This document shows positions 17,667-26,692 of a stretch of DNA of 44,684 bases, piece after piece. The translations under genes were made by a program, and so were the position numbers. The stretch is from positions 1 through 44,684 of the forward strand of contig CALHLC010000003.1 in assembly GCA_938034385.1 (NCBI GenBank). The letters are read 5' to 3'. Position 1 is the first letter of the stretch. Every line of letters begins with the position of its first letter. The notes beneath the pieces were generated by a model, which searched no databases, was not told where the DNA came from, and was given only the letters and a program-made list of their open reading frames with translations. Source of the stretch: an uncultured Bacteriovoracaceae bacterium (GTDB lineage: Bacteria; Bdellovibrionota; Bacteriovoracia; Bacteriovoracales; Bacteriovoracaceae).

Positions 17667-19055
17667 TTAGAACTTAGCGTTTCCAGGAAACCTAGGAAAA
17701 GCAATAACGTCTCTAATATTACTCATTCCCGTTATATACATAATAGCTCTCTCAAAACCTAACCCAAAACCTGAATGTGGTGCTCCACCAAAGCGTCTAA
17801 GATCTAGATACCAATCATAATCTGACTCTTCTAGTCCACATGCTTTAATTTTTTGTCTGAGCGTTTCATAATCATCTTCTCTTTGGGAACCACCAATAAT
17901 CTCACCTACACCAGGAACTAAGATATCCATTGCTCTCACTGTCTTTCCATCAGGGTTTAGCTTCATATAAAAAGCTTTAATCTCTTTTGGATAATCAGTA
18001 ACTATAACTGGTCCTTTGAAGTGCTCTTCTGATAAAAATCTTTCATGTTCAGTTTGAAGATCAACTCCCCACTCAACTTTAAATTCAAATTTCTTCTTTG
18101 AGTTTAATAAAATATCTATCGCTTCAGAATATGTGATTTTTTTGAAATCATTTTCTGAAACGAGCTTTAAAGTTTCAGTTAAGTCTTTTTTATACATCTT
18201 TTCAAAAAACGCCAGCTCATCACTACAATGCTCAAAAGCATACTTAATCATATATTGAATATAACGAGCTCCAAGGTCAGCAACATCATCCAGGTCAGCA
18301 AAAGCTACTTCAGGCTCTATCATCCAAAATTCAGATAAGTGCCTAGCAGTATGAGAATTTTCAGATCTAAATGTTGGTCCAAACGTATAAACTGATCCCA
18401 TGGCAAGAGCTAAACTCTCTGCTTCAAGTTGACCAGTACAAGCGAGGAAAGTTTCCGTAGCAAAATAATCTTTTGAGTAATCTACTTTTCCTGCATCGTT
18501 TTTAGGTGGATTTTCATCACTTAAGGTGCTTACTCTAAATAACTCTCCAGCTCCCTCAGCATCTGAAGCCGTGATCAGTGGAGTATGTATATAATAAAAC
18601 CCTTGATCAGAGAAAAACTTATGTGTTGCTTGAGCGAGGTGATGCCTTACTCTAAAAACAGCTGATAATGTATTGGTTCTTGCCCTAACGTGAGCGATAT
18701 CTCTTAAAAACTCTAAAGATGTCTTTTTTTTCTGGAGAGGGTAATCTTCTGAAACTTTCCCTATTACTGAAGGGATCTTACCTTGCATCTCTATGGGTTG
18801 CTTTCCACCAGATTCGACAATCAACCCTTCTATGCTCATACATGTACCAGCAATAGATGAGGAAATTTCCTCATAATTAGGAGCTGTATCATCAACAATA
18901 ATTTGAAGATCTTTAAAACAAGATCCATCGTTTAAAACAACAAAAGAAAATGCTTTTGATTTTCTAAGTGATTTAACCCAGCCTTTTACTAAGACAGATT
19001 TATTAAGAAAAGTTTCGCTACTGTTGAAGATTTCTTTGATCGGAGTTCTTTTCAT
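17667..19055 (-). CDS. asnS: Asparaginyl-tRNA synthetase
   Basis: This class IIb synthetase charges tRNA-Asn. The 462-residue product has an N-terminal OB-fold anticodon domain (about 1-110), motif 2 region FRSENSHTARHLSEFWMIEPE, the AsnRS-specific HTPLITASDAEGAGELF, and motif 3 GLGFERAIMYITG near the C-terminus. Length is normal. It begins 11 bases after the PfkB kinase gene ends, with GAGGTCAACTC giving a GAGG ribosome-binding site. Presence of AsnRS means Asn-tRNA is made directly, at least in part. Confidence 0.96.
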   Translation of the reverse strand: MKRTPIKEIFNSSETFLNKSVLVKGWVKSLRKSKAFSFVVLNDGSCFKDLQIIVDDTAPNYEEISSSIAGTCMSIEGLIVESGGKQPIEMQGKIPSVIGKVSEDYPLQKKKTSLEFLRDIAHVRARTNTLSAVFRVRHHLAQATHKFFSDQGFYYIHTPLITASDAEGAGELFRVSTLSDENPPKNDAGKVDYSKDYFATETFLACTGQLEAESLALAMGSVYTFGPTFRSENSHTARHLSEFWMIEPEVAFADLDDVADLGARYIQYMIKYAFEHCSDELAFFEKMYKKDLTETLKLVSENDFKKITYSEAIDILLNSKKKFEFKVEWGVDLQTEHERFLSEEHFKGPVIVTDYPKEIKAFYMKLNPDGKTVRAMDILVPGVGEIIGGSQREDDYETLRQKIKACGLEESDYDWYLDLRRFGGAPHSGFGLGFERAIMYITGMSNIRDVIAFPRFPGNAKF

Positions 19056-19066
19056 GAGTTGACCTC

Positions 19067-20074
19067 TTATTTTTTGATTTTATCTTTGAAAGCATTGATA
19101 AAGGTTCTCATTTCTCCTTTTTCAACTCTTGGCCCATAAACAGTGACGATTTTTGAAGATAAAAAGCTTGCTAACTTACCAGCTTGTTCAAAAGTTTTAT
19201 CCTGGCTTAGAGCAAACATGAATGCTCCTGCATACATATCTCCTGCACCATTAGTGTCAACGGCTTTTACCTCATGGCCTGAAATTTCAATTGTTTCATT
19301 ACCATCAAAAACAAGTGAACCTTTGGGTCCAGTTGTAATAGCAAAAGTATTAGCATATTTTTTTAAACCCTCAAAAGCACTTTCTAGATCTTTAGTATCA
19401 GTTAAACTCATCGCTTCAGTTTCATTACAAAATAATAAATCTACTGGCTCACTAAGAAGATCTAGAAATTGATCTTTAAACCCAGCAACTATTCCTGGAT
19501 CAGAAAGAGTAAAAGCAATTTTCACTTTATGCTCTCTGGCAGTTTTCATTGATTTCTTTACTGCTTTAACTGCAGCAGGTGATGTAACTAAATACCCTTC
19601 AGCATAGAGATAATTAGAGTTTTGAATTTCATCAAACTCACATTCTTTTTCAGAAAATCCAGCAGAAGCTCCTAAAAAAGTATTCATTGTTCTATCAGCA
19701 TCAGGTGTGACAAAAACCATACACTTCCCAGTAGGTTCTTTAGTCTCGCTCATTGAGAGATCAGAATATTCAACTCCATTTTTTTTCAAATCAGAAATAT
19801 AGAATTTTCCATCTTCATCGTTATTAACTTTACATGCATAAAACCCGCTTCCACCTAATTGAGATAGAGCGATAACAGTGTTAGCAGCTGAGCCTCCAGA
19901 AACTCTTTTATGAGGAGGAGCTTTAATTAGATCATTAAGTGCAGCAACTCTTTTTTTATCAATCAGAGTCATCACCCCTTTTTCAATCTTAGATTCTTTT
20001 AGAAACTCAGGTTCAACTTGGAACTCAGAATCTACTAAAGCATTACCTAGGGCATAAACATCAATTGTTTTCAA
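19067..20074 (-). CDS. PfkB-family carbohydrate/nucleoside kinase (adenosine-kinase-like)
   Basis: The 335-residue product belongs to the ribokinase superfamily. GGSAANTVIALSQLGG (about 60-76) is the PfkB signature 1 and VDTNGAGDMYAGAF (about 271-284) is signature 2, with the catalytic base Asp. The N-terminus DVYALGNALVDSEFQV and general layout are like bacterial adenosine/inosine-type kinases, but the substrate is not fixed by the sequence. It lies directly upstream of asnS. Upstream AAGAGGAG is the ribosome-binding site. Confidence 0.9.
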   Translation of the reverse strand: MKTIDVYALGNALVDSEFQVEPEFLKESKIEKGVMTLIDKKRVAALNDLIKAPPHKRVSGGSAANTVIALSQLGGSGFYACKVNNDEDGKFYISDLKKNGVEYSDLSMSETKEPTGKCMVFVTPDADRTMNTFLGASAGFSEKECEFDEIQNSNYLYAEGYLVTSPAAVKAVKKSMKTAREHKVKIAFTLSDPGIVAGFKDQFLDLLSEPVDLLFCNETEAMSLTDTKDLESAFEGLKKYANTFAITTGPKGSLVFDGNETIEISGHEVKAVDTNGAGDMYAGAFMFALSQDKTFEQAGKLASFLSSKIVTVYGPRVEKGEMRTFINAFKDKIKK

Positions 20075-20141
20075 AGAAACTCCTCTTCATCATAATCTGA
20101 CGATACCCGCAATTTTAGCATTTATTTTTTAATGAGTCAGT

Positions 20142-20167
20142 AAAGACCTCTCAAATGAGAGATCTTT
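20142..20167 (-). terminator. hairpin after the repeat lipoprotein gene
   Basis: AAAGACCTCTC (20142-20152) and GAGAGATCTTT (20157-20167) with a 4-base loop pair over 11 positions, with one G-U on the minus strand. It follows the stop of the lipoprotein gene by about 35 bases. The downstream tract is only moderately T-rich. Confidence 0.45.
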
Positions 20168-20202
20168 GTTTTCAAGATGAAACTATTTAAAATAGTGGAT
20201 TT

Positions 20203-23200
20203 TTAATAATCAATTTGAGGCTGAGCTGTAAAACCAAACATCGCAGTCGCACCAGATGTATGGATAATCTCTATATCAGTAACAACTCCACCTATCATCC
20301 CATAAGTATTACCTTGCCCTATTCTTCCATTACAAGCCGTAAACCCATTATAGTCATATTGAGCTGCACCTGCTGTACCTACTAAAGGATGGGCTCCAGC
20401 ATATAATCCAGATGCCGCCCCAAGACCAGTAAAGACTCTTTGGCTGGCGTTACCTGTCAACATCGTAACTCCTGATAAAGTAGTTAATACACCATTATAA
20501 AGATAGTTATCTATATTCCAACTTCCATCATTAACTATATTAAATCTCCCTGAACATCCTGACAGTCCAGAAAGCCAAACATTATCACTTACAAACTTTA
20601 ATTGACCATGCAGAGTTCCATTTAATGGACTAGCTTCAGCCCATGCACCACTAAAAGTAGTAGGCTGCCCAACAGTCACACCATCACCACTAATTATTTG
20701 AGAAACTTGAGCATGATCATTATCATGAGCACTAAAATATACTCTTTCATTAATTATAGTATTATCAGTATTAGCACTTACCGCCGGACAATAAGGTGTA
20801 CCAGGAGGAGTAGAACAACCTGTTCCACCAACTTCAATTTCAATTGTCATATCACTAGCATTTACTCCTTGGTGATTAACATTTGAATACGAATATGTAT
20901 CAGGGTTAGTTGGAACAGTAGTTGCATTAAATTGCCAAGGATCTGCCCACGCTTGCTTATCAAAATCAAAGCTCCCACCATCTTGAACAACTCCATCTAC
21001 ATCATTGATAACTGTTTTTCCACCAGCCAAAGCTGAGCTCACAAATGTTGAAATATTATCTCCAACGACTCCTGTCAATGTCTCACTAAAGCCATTTGTA
21101 TTTGTAAAAGTAAATGCCACACACTCACCAGCTGGAATAACAACTCCTGTGGAATCTTTCAATTCTATATCGTTTTCAAACCCACCTGGGCTAGCAGTTG
21201 AGTTTAGTCCGTAATGATCTCTTAATGGAACTTTCGCAAGACAAACTGCCGCAGCTGTTCCAGTTACCGCAGCCGAGTCTGAAGTACTTCCATCATCACA
21301 AGTTGCAGTATAAGCAAGATCCCAGGCACCAGCTGCTGTCGGGGTAATAGTGACTGATGGAAGAGTCCCTGTAAAAGTACAATTCGTACAAGTTGCTCCT
21401 GAATAAGTGATCGGAGCACAATTACTACTCGTATCATTTGCTGAAACATCTAATGCTGGTACAGCACTTCCAGCAGTACTAGAAGTAATCGGATCATCAA
21501 TAGCATCAATTGTTGGTGCAACTGTTGCGGTTCCTGAAACCGCTGCAGTATCACTTGTTGATCCATCAGCACAAGTTGCTGTGTAAGAAAGATTCCATGC
21601 TCCTACTGCTGTAGGAGTTATCGTTACTGACGGTAGCGTGCCTGCAAAAGTACAATTCGTACAAGTGCCCGCTGCATAAGTTATTGGTGCACAACTACTA
21701 TCCGTATCATTAGTTGAAACATCTAGTACTGGATTAGGTGATCCAGCTGTACTCGAACTAACTACATCATCAACTGCATCTACTACTGGTGTTGCTGCTG
21801 TTCCTGAAACTGTTGCTGTATCACTAGTGGTTCCATCTGTACAAGTTGCTGTATAAGCAAGATTCCAGGCTCCGGCTGCTGTTGGAGTAATTGTTACTGA
21901 AGGCAGCGTCCCTGCAAAAGTACAATTCGTACAAGTTCCAGCTGCATATGTGATCGGTGTACAATTTGAGTCAGTATCATTTGATGAAACATCTAAGGCC
22001 GGTAAAGGTGTCCCAGCTGCACTAGTAGTAATCACATCATCAACTGCATCAACTGTTGGGATTGGTGTTGCGTTTCCTGATACTGCTGCAGTATCTGAAG
22101 TAGTTCCATCTGCACAAGTTGCTGTATAAGAAAGGTTCCAAGCCCCAACTGCTGTTGGAGTAATCGTTACCGTAGGCAGAGTCCCTGAGAAAGTACAATT
22201 CGTACAAGCTCCGGCTGCATATGTTATAGGAGCACAACCGCTATCTGTATCATTTGAAGAAACATCTAATGCTGGAAGTGCAACACCTGGAGCACTAGAA
22301 GTTATTGGATCATCTACTGCATCTACTATTGGTGTTACAGCGGTTCCAAAAACAGAAGCAGTATCTGAAGTTGTTCCATCGGAACAAGTTGCTGTGTATG
22401 TATAACTCCAAGCTCCGTTAGCACTAGGAGTAATAGTTACTGAAGGCAGCGTCCCTGCAACACTACAATTTGTACATAGTCCTGCACTATAAACAATTGG
22501 AGCACAATTACTATCTGTATCATTTGTTGAAACATTTAAAACAGGTAATGCCGTTCCAGGGGAACTAGAAGCAATCGGATCATCAACTGCATCGACTGAT
22601 ACAACTGGTCCAGAAGCTGTTCCTGAAACAGCAGCGCTATCTGAAGTTGTTCCATCGGAACAAGTTGCAGTATAAGCAAAGTCCCAAGTACCTGCTGAAG
22701 TAGGAGTAACAATGACAGAAGGTAGCGTCCCTGAAAAGGTACAATTTGTACAAGTTCCAGCTGTATAAGTGATTGGAGCACATCCACTAGAAGTGTCATT
22801 ACTTTCTACATTAATTACTGGATTAGGTGTTCCTGCAGAACTATATGTTACAATATCATCTATCGCATCTACTTCTATATTCATTACATCATCATCTGAT
22901 GCACTATCTCCATCTGGAGAAGTAAGATCAGCATTACAAGTTACAGGAATAGCTACAACTTTAACATTAGTTGCAGTGTAAGTTCCGTTGGTACAAATAA
23001 CTGGAGCTGCAGCGCCACCATCACACGTAACGATGACACTACTTCCATCAGGACCACAACTTCCAGTAATAGAATTAGTAGTACCAATTGAAACACTTAA
23101 TGGATCGATTTCTACATTAACTGCCGATGTGTTAGAAGATGGATCCCACAAACGAGCATTTTGATTATTACAACCAAGTAGAAAAGCAGAAATGATAATA

Positions 23201-23217
23201 AGTTTAATAATAGACAT
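20203..23217 (-). CDS. large surface lipoprotein with six cysteine-bearing Ig/cadherin-like repeats
   Basis: The product has 1004 residues. The signal peptide ends in a lipobox LLGC (Cys16), so the protein is lipid-anchored. After an N-terminal module (about 35-114) there are six tandem repeats of about 90 residues (about 115-655), each starting VDAVDD, with NDT-S-CAP, CTNC, GTLPSVTITPT, YTATC-DGTTSD and VSGTA. The four Cys per repeat are conserved, which suggests two disulfides per domain. The C-terminal 340 residues are unique, Gly/Ser/Thr-rich and probably a globular head. The pattern resembles bacterial Ig-like or cadherin-like adhesin stalks. Such proteins reach out from the cell surface for contact; the binding target is unknown. 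Confidence 0.88.
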   Translation of the reverse strand: MSIIKLIIISAFLLGCNNQNARLWDPSSNTSAVNVEIDPLSVSIGTTNSITGSCGPDGSSVIVTCDGGAAAPVICTNGTYTATNVKVVAIPVTCNADLTSPDGDSASDDDVMNIEVDAIDDIVTYSSAGTPNPVINVESNDTSSGCAPITYTAGTCTNCTFSGTLPSVIVTPTSAGTWDFAYTATCSDGTTSDSAAVSGTASGPVVSVDAVDDPIASSSPGTALPVLNVSTNDTDSNCAPIVYSAGLCTNCSVAGTLPSVTITPSANGAWSYTYTATCSDGTTSDTASVFGTAVTPIVDAVDDPITSSAPGVALPALDVSSNDTDSGCAPITYAAGACTNCTFSGTLPTVTITPTAVGAWNLSYTATCADGTTSDTAAVSGNATPIPTVDAVDDVITTSAAGTPLPALDVSSNDTDSNCTPITYAAGTCTNCTFAGTLPSVTITPTAAGAWNLAYTATCTDGTTSDTATVSGTAATPVVDAVDDVVSSSTAGSPNPVLDVSTNDTDSSCAPITYAAGTCTNCTFAGTLPSVTITPTAVGAWNLSYTATCADGSTSDTAAVSGTATVAPTIDAIDDPITSSTAGSAVPALDVSANDTSSNCAPITYSGATCTNCTFTGTLPSVTITPTAAGAWDLAYTATCDDGSTSDSAAVTGTAAAVCLAKVPLRDHYGLNSTASPGGFENDIELKDSTGVVIPAGECVAFTFTNTNGFSETLTGVVGDNISTFVSSALAGGKTVINDVDGVVQDGGSFDFDKQAWADPWQFNATTVPTNPDTYSYSNVNHQGVNASDMTIEIEVGGTGCSTPPGTPYCPAVSANTDNTIINERVYFSAHDNDHAQVSQIISGDGVTVGQPTTFSGAWAEASPLNGTLHGQLKFVSDNVWLSGLSGCSGRFNIVNDGSWNIDNYLYNGVLTTLSGVTMLTGNASQRVFTGLGAASGLYAGAHPLVGTAGAAQYDYNGFTACNGRIGQGNTYGMIGGVVTDIEIIHTSGATAMFGFTAQPQIDY
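21250..22880 (-). repeat. six tandem coding repeats of about 270 bp
   Basis: The DNA underlying the six protein repeats shows a period of about 270 bases. Stretches such as the one encoding CTNCTF (AAAGTACAATTCGTACAAG on the plus strand) recur nearly unchanged. Near-identity between neighbouring units offers substrate for copy-number change by recombination. The outermost unit (nearest the N-terminus) is the most diverged. Confidence 0.85.
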
Positions 23218-23330
23218 GAATTTTCTCCATAAAGTTTCTTTTGAATATAACTATTCTATTATACAAAAAAAAAGTATGTAGGCAGAGGTAAGCCTCAATA
23301 ATTGACTAGTGAAGTCTTTGTCACAAGTTT

Positions 23331-24011
23331 TTAATTTTTTATGATTAGCTCGGATGTAACTAAATTTTCACTAATATTACTTATAACTTCAATCACTGAG
23401 TAACCTAGTTTTTTAGTAATATGTTCTGATAAAAGATACTTACTAATAAATTTTGTATTTGAAATACGAGACAAATCTTGAAGGGTAGCACTCTCAAACC
23501 CAAAATATTTTAAATAAAGAGGATAAATCGCCTTATAAATTGATTCCTTAGAAGAAAAGATAATAGAATAAAATTCTTTTTTCTCCATCTCTTTATGTCG
23601 AATTTTCTCTTCTTCATCATTGATAAAAGTTTTTGGATCTAATTTCTCAAACCTTAAAATCGATTCAATATCAATTCCAATTAATTCCTTCTCGGTTCCT
23701 ATGATACCGATACAGTTGAATGTATGATTCTTCCGATTTAGAGTATGAGAAATTGATCCACTTATACCATCTGGCCAAGAGCAACGACCGTCCTCTCTTC
23801 GAACAAGGTCAGAACCATAGTCTCCTGCATCCATGATTAAGCCAGAAACCAACTCTCTCCCAAGTAAAAATTCTTTTTTCCTATTTTCATTCCAATCTGA
23901 AATGAAGCTATTTTCTATCCTTTGACGAGGAAAAATCTCAACAAATAATTTCGAAACATCTACTTTATCAAACTCAGTCCCTGATAATGAAATTTTTTTT
24001 CTATAAATCAT
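23331..24011 (-). CDS. 4'-phosphopantetheinyl transferase, Sfp/EntD type
   Basis: The enzyme moves phosphopantetheine from CoA to a serine of a carrier protein. The 226-residue product shows GRELVSGLIMDAG, the CSWPDGISGSISHT segment, the metal site IGIDIES (Asp/Glu pair) and FSSKESIYKA. These are the classic motifs of the Sfp/EntD superfamily. No NRPS, PKS or acyl carrier gene is in the window, so its partner lies elsewhere. It is the last gene of the 23331-27832 run, beginning 3 bases after the transglutaminase-like gene ends. Confidence 0.9.
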   Translation of the reverse strand: MIYRKKISLSGTEFDKVDVSKLFVEIFPRQRIENSFISDWNENRKKEFLLGRELVSGLIMDAGDYGSDLVRREDGRCSWPDGISGSISHTLNRKNHTFNCIGIIGTEKELIGIDIESILRFEKLDPKTFINDEEEKIRHKEMEKKEFYSIIFSSKESIYKAIYPLYLKYFGFESATLQDLSRISNTKFISKYLLSEHITKKLGYSVIEVISNISENLVTSELIIKN

Positions 24012-24014
24012 TTT

Positions 24015-24665
24015 TTACCAATATTTAAAAACTATTCTTTCTTCTATAGGAATGGCTTCATCAAATACATGAGGATAGTATTTAGTTAATTCTCTCATCG
24101 CAAATTCATAAGGAAAGTCTGAGAAATCTCCATAATCATGAACATACTCCATATATGTTTTATTATCACTTGAATTAAATTCTTGAAAAATAGCATCATT
24201 TTTCCCATTAAAGTTTAAAGGAGCTACTTTTAACTTTGTACATAATGCTAAATCAAATGCAGGAGATAATTTAATCCATTTTTGATTTAAAAAAACTTGA
24301 AGACCTGCATGAAAGACGATCTTATCTGTTTTTAAAGCAGTTTCCAACTTACCTGTTCCCAAGTGATTTCTCACAATAAAAAACTGTAATCTGGCAGGAA
24401 CATTAATTGCTCTATAAAGGGCCGTCAACAATATCGCTTTTTGAGTGCAATAACCAGTAACTTGATTGACTTGATAACTTGCTTTCATAGCTGGCTTTCT
24501 AACATCCATTCTATAAGGATAATACTTGAAGCCATCTCGAACCTTGTTATATAAAAAAACACATTGCCCTGTGATTGATAATGACTTATCAAGATCTACA
24601 AGAAAACCTTGAACGGCCTTATCATTAAAGTCGATAAAATAAGTTTCACGTAAGTATTCTTCCAC
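24015..24665 (-). CDS. transglutaminase-like cysteine protease-fold protein
   Basis: The 216-residue product carries the transglutaminase-like catalytic triad in order: Cys73 in TGYCTQKA, His119 in FHAGLQVFLNQKW, and Asp138 in SPAFDLA. No signal peptide is seen, so it is probably cytoplasmic. Members of this superfamily act as peptidases, amidases or cross-linkers; the substrate cannot be told from the sequence. It sits between a Gre-like factor and a phosphopantetheinyl transferase with gaps of 3-4 bases, so is surely cotranscribed with both. Confidence 0.85.
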   Translation of the reverse strand: MEEYLRETYFIDFNDKAVQGFLVDLDKSLSITGQCVFLYNKVRDGFKYYPYRMDVRKPAMKASYQVNQVTGYCTQKAILLTALYRAINVPARLQFFIVRNHLGTGKLETALKTDKIVFHAGLQVFLNQKWIKLSPAFDLALCTKLKVAPLNFNGKNDAIFQEFNSSDNKTYMEYVHDYGDFSDFPYEFAMRELTKYYPHVFDEAIPIEERIVFKYW

Positions 24666-24669
24666 GATT

Positions 24670-25146
24670 TTATTCTATAGAAAGTATCTTATAAATTCTA
24701 GAACCATTTTTTAGTTCTACTTCTACTTCATCACCAACAGATTGATTTACAATTGCATTTCCAATTGGGGAAAAAACAGAAATTACAAGATATGTATTTC
24801 CGTTAACTATTATCCCTGAACCACCTTTAGCTGGTGAGAGAAAATACTTTTTTGATTTACCTTCTAATTCAAGTTCCACAATAGAGCCGATCGAAATCGT
24901 TGAATTATCTAAGTCAGTTCTCATCTCTTCTAATAACTCTAGTTGCCCTTGAATCTCTTGGACTCTTTTTAAATGTGCTCCCGCAAGATAAGAAGCTTCC
25001 ACTGCACGAGTATCGTACTTTCCATCTGATTTGAGGTCTCCTGTTTGAACCGATGACTTTGAATTATTTGATACTGACTGAGCAGACTCTAAATCACTTT
25101 TACAAATATTAATTAACTCTTGCTTGATAGATTCATTTTCTTTCAT
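24670..25146 (-). CDS. GreA/GreB-family transcription factor-like protein
   Basis: The 158-residue product has a helical, probably coiled-coil N-terminus (about 1-80) and a C-terminal FKBP-like domain. The hallmark is SPIGNAIVNQSVGDEVEVEL near the end, which matches the Gre C-terminal motif. The N-terminal DGKYDTRAVEASYLAG resembles the DSKYETGRA region of Gre-like proteins from other phyla. It is not a standard GreA or GreB and may act on RNA polymerase through its secondary channel. The acidic tip residues needed for transcript cleavage are not obvious. Confidence 0.75.
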   Translation of the reverse strand: MKENESIKQELINICKSDLESAQSVSNNSKSSVQTGDLKSDGKYDTRAVEASYLAGAHLKRVQEIQGQLELLEEMRTDLDNSTISIGSIVELELEGKSKKYFLSPAKGGSGIIVNGNTYLVISVFSPIGNAIVNQSVGDEVEVELKNGSRIYKILSIE

Positions 25147-25190
25147 TGCTCTAAGTATCTAAGGTTTTTATTATAAACTCAAACCAATAC

Positions 25191-26177
25191 TTAAACATTT
25201 AAGTACCGATCCAACTCACTTAGGTGATATAGCCTTTTATCTTGGACAAAGGTATATAAAAAAGGTTTCCTATTTAGTTTCTTGAAGTACTTAAGAACAG
25301 CTGGATGACTAGAAGATCCAACGACGACCCTGACTTTATGTTTAACCATATCTTTAAGTAAATTTGAATACATCTTAGCAAGCAAATTCTTCTTCTTTAA
25401 CGACTCACTTAACATGAAATGAAACCCTAAAAGATTACCAAAGACTAGATCATCAGATAAAAAACCTCCGAAGTGACCAAGCAAGTCTCCAGCTTTACTA
25501 TAAAATCCATATTGGCAATGATCAGTTTTTAATTCATCTTCCAAAATAATTCTATAATTTTCAAAAAATTCATTATTATCAGGCCCATGTTGAGGATTTC
25601 TCTTAAACTCATTTTTCATTAGTTCAACAGCGTCTCCTATATCTTGAAAAGATATTTTTTTTAAATTCAAAGAGTTATCAATATTAGCTTCTTCAGCGAA
25701 GTTTCTTTTAAATCCATCAATGAATTTACTAGTAAGGCAAGCAGAGAAAACCCTACGAACCCTTAGATCATGTTTTGATAAAAAATTAATTATTGGTTTA
25801 TATTGATGAAAGGCCTCAACGCCTATTATCTCACCCAATCTCAAGGTCGCATTCAGTTTATCATAAATCCAAGTTAAAGCTTGTTCATTTCCTAGTTTAT
25901 AATCGAAATGAAACATTTTCATCGATGAATTACTATTGGATTTAAGTAATCCCCAATAGGCCAATATCTCTCCACTTTCTAAGACTTCAAGACTTTCAAA
26001 CTCTTTATCTAAGAATCTTTTTTTTATAATTTTATAGGAATCATCTATTGCTAAAGGATTATTCTCAAATCGACATTGATAATAAAAATGAGCAAGAGCT
26101 TGATCAGACAATTTTTCATCTACTCCACTTAATAGAACATCCCTGACTAGGAATTTGCTCACGAGGTCCAACTCCAC
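25191..26177 (-). CDS. hypothetical protein, possible GNAT-type acyltransferase
   Basis: The product has up to 328 residues, without signal peptide or membrane segment. The C-terminal half, GFYSKAGDLLGHFGGFLSDD to VRVVVGSSSHPAVLKYFKKL, has the strand-helix rhythm of GNAT acetyltransferases, but no clear Q/R-x-x-G-x-G/A acetyl-CoA loop is seen. The ATG at 26177 overlaps the upstream thioredoxin-like gene by 62 bases. A TTG at 26111, with GGAG about 11 bases upstream and just after that gene's stop, is a reasonable alternative start. Function unknown. Confidence 0.65.
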   Translation of the reverse strand: MELDLVSKFLVRDVLLSGVDEKLSDQALAHFYYQCRFENNPLAIDDSYKIIKKRFLDKEFESLEVLESGEILAYWGLLKSNSNSSMKMFHFDYKLGNEQALTWIYDKLNATLRLGEIIGVEAFHQYKPIINFLSKHDLRVRRVFSACLTSKFIDGFKRNFAEEANIDNSLNLKKISFQDIGDAVELMKNEFKRNPQHGPDNNEFFENYRIILEDELKTDHCQYGFYSKAGDLLGHFGGFLSDDLVFGNLLGFHFMLSESLKKKNLLAKMYSNLLKDMVKHKVRVVVGSSSHPAVLKYFKKLNRKPFLYTFVQDKRLYHLSELDRYLNV

Positions 26178-26628
26178 TTAATGCGACTTGATTCATTGCA
26201 CTTTCTAATTCTTCTATCCTACCTCTATATTGCAATTGTCCTTTTGAATTAAAACCAAAAAAATCGGGAGTACAAACAGCTCCATAAGCCTTACCGACTA
26301 ACTGATCAGCATCTAACAAATAAGGAAATTGAAAATCATGAGTCTTTTTAAACTCTAACATTTTCTCCGGACTATCTTCTGGGTAATCTCTATAATCATT
26401 GGACATAATAGCAAGGACATTTACGCCACTACTTATTAAGTTCTTTGAAACTTCAGAAATCTCTTTAGAAATTCTTTTAACATATGGACAATGATTACAA
26501 ATGAACATAATCAAAAGACCTTTGGGTCCAATTTGTTCAACCATTTTATAAGATTGTCCACTTGGTTCATTTAAAGTAAATTCTTTAGCTTCCCATCCAA
26601 AATCACAAATTGGTGTATCAAGTAACAT
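26116..26628 (-). CDS. thioredoxin-fold redoxin (AhpC/TSA-like, CNHCPYV type)
   Basis: The product of this start has 170 residues: MLLDTPICDFGWEAKEFTL, then FICNHCPYVKRI, with the CxxC-like CNHC followed by Pro, and a C-terminus GPREQIPSQGCSIKWSR typical of the family. It probably reduces a thiol or peroxide in the cytoplasm; the exact partner is unknown. I place the start at 26628 because GGAGT lies 7 bases upstream and the family begins with this sequence. An in-frame ATG at 26673 would add 15 atypical residues. Confidence 0.9.
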   Translation of the reverse strand: MLLDTPICDFGWEAKEFTLNEPSGQSYKMVEQIGPKGLLIMFICNHCPYVKRISKEISEVSKNLISSGVNVLAIMSNDYRDYPEDSPEKMLEFKKTHDFQFPYLLDADQLVGKAYGAVCTPDFFGFNSKGQLQYRGRIEELESAMNQVALSGVGPREQIPSQGCSIKWSR

Positions 26629-26692
26629 TTTAACTCCTGTATTATTGAAATATAATACTAAAGTAAAACACAAGATAATTTAGATAACAATT

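Noticed and set aside
20203-23217. Regular repeats suggestive of a CRISPR array
   Set aside because: The repeat period is about 270 bases, lies within one long reading frame and encodes protein domains; no short repeat/spacer pattern and no cas gene exist in the window.
23331-24011. Phosphopantetheinyl transferase as a marker of a natural-product cluster
   Set aside because: No carrier protein, NRPS, PKS or siderophore gene lies in the window; it is part of a run of unrelated small genes.
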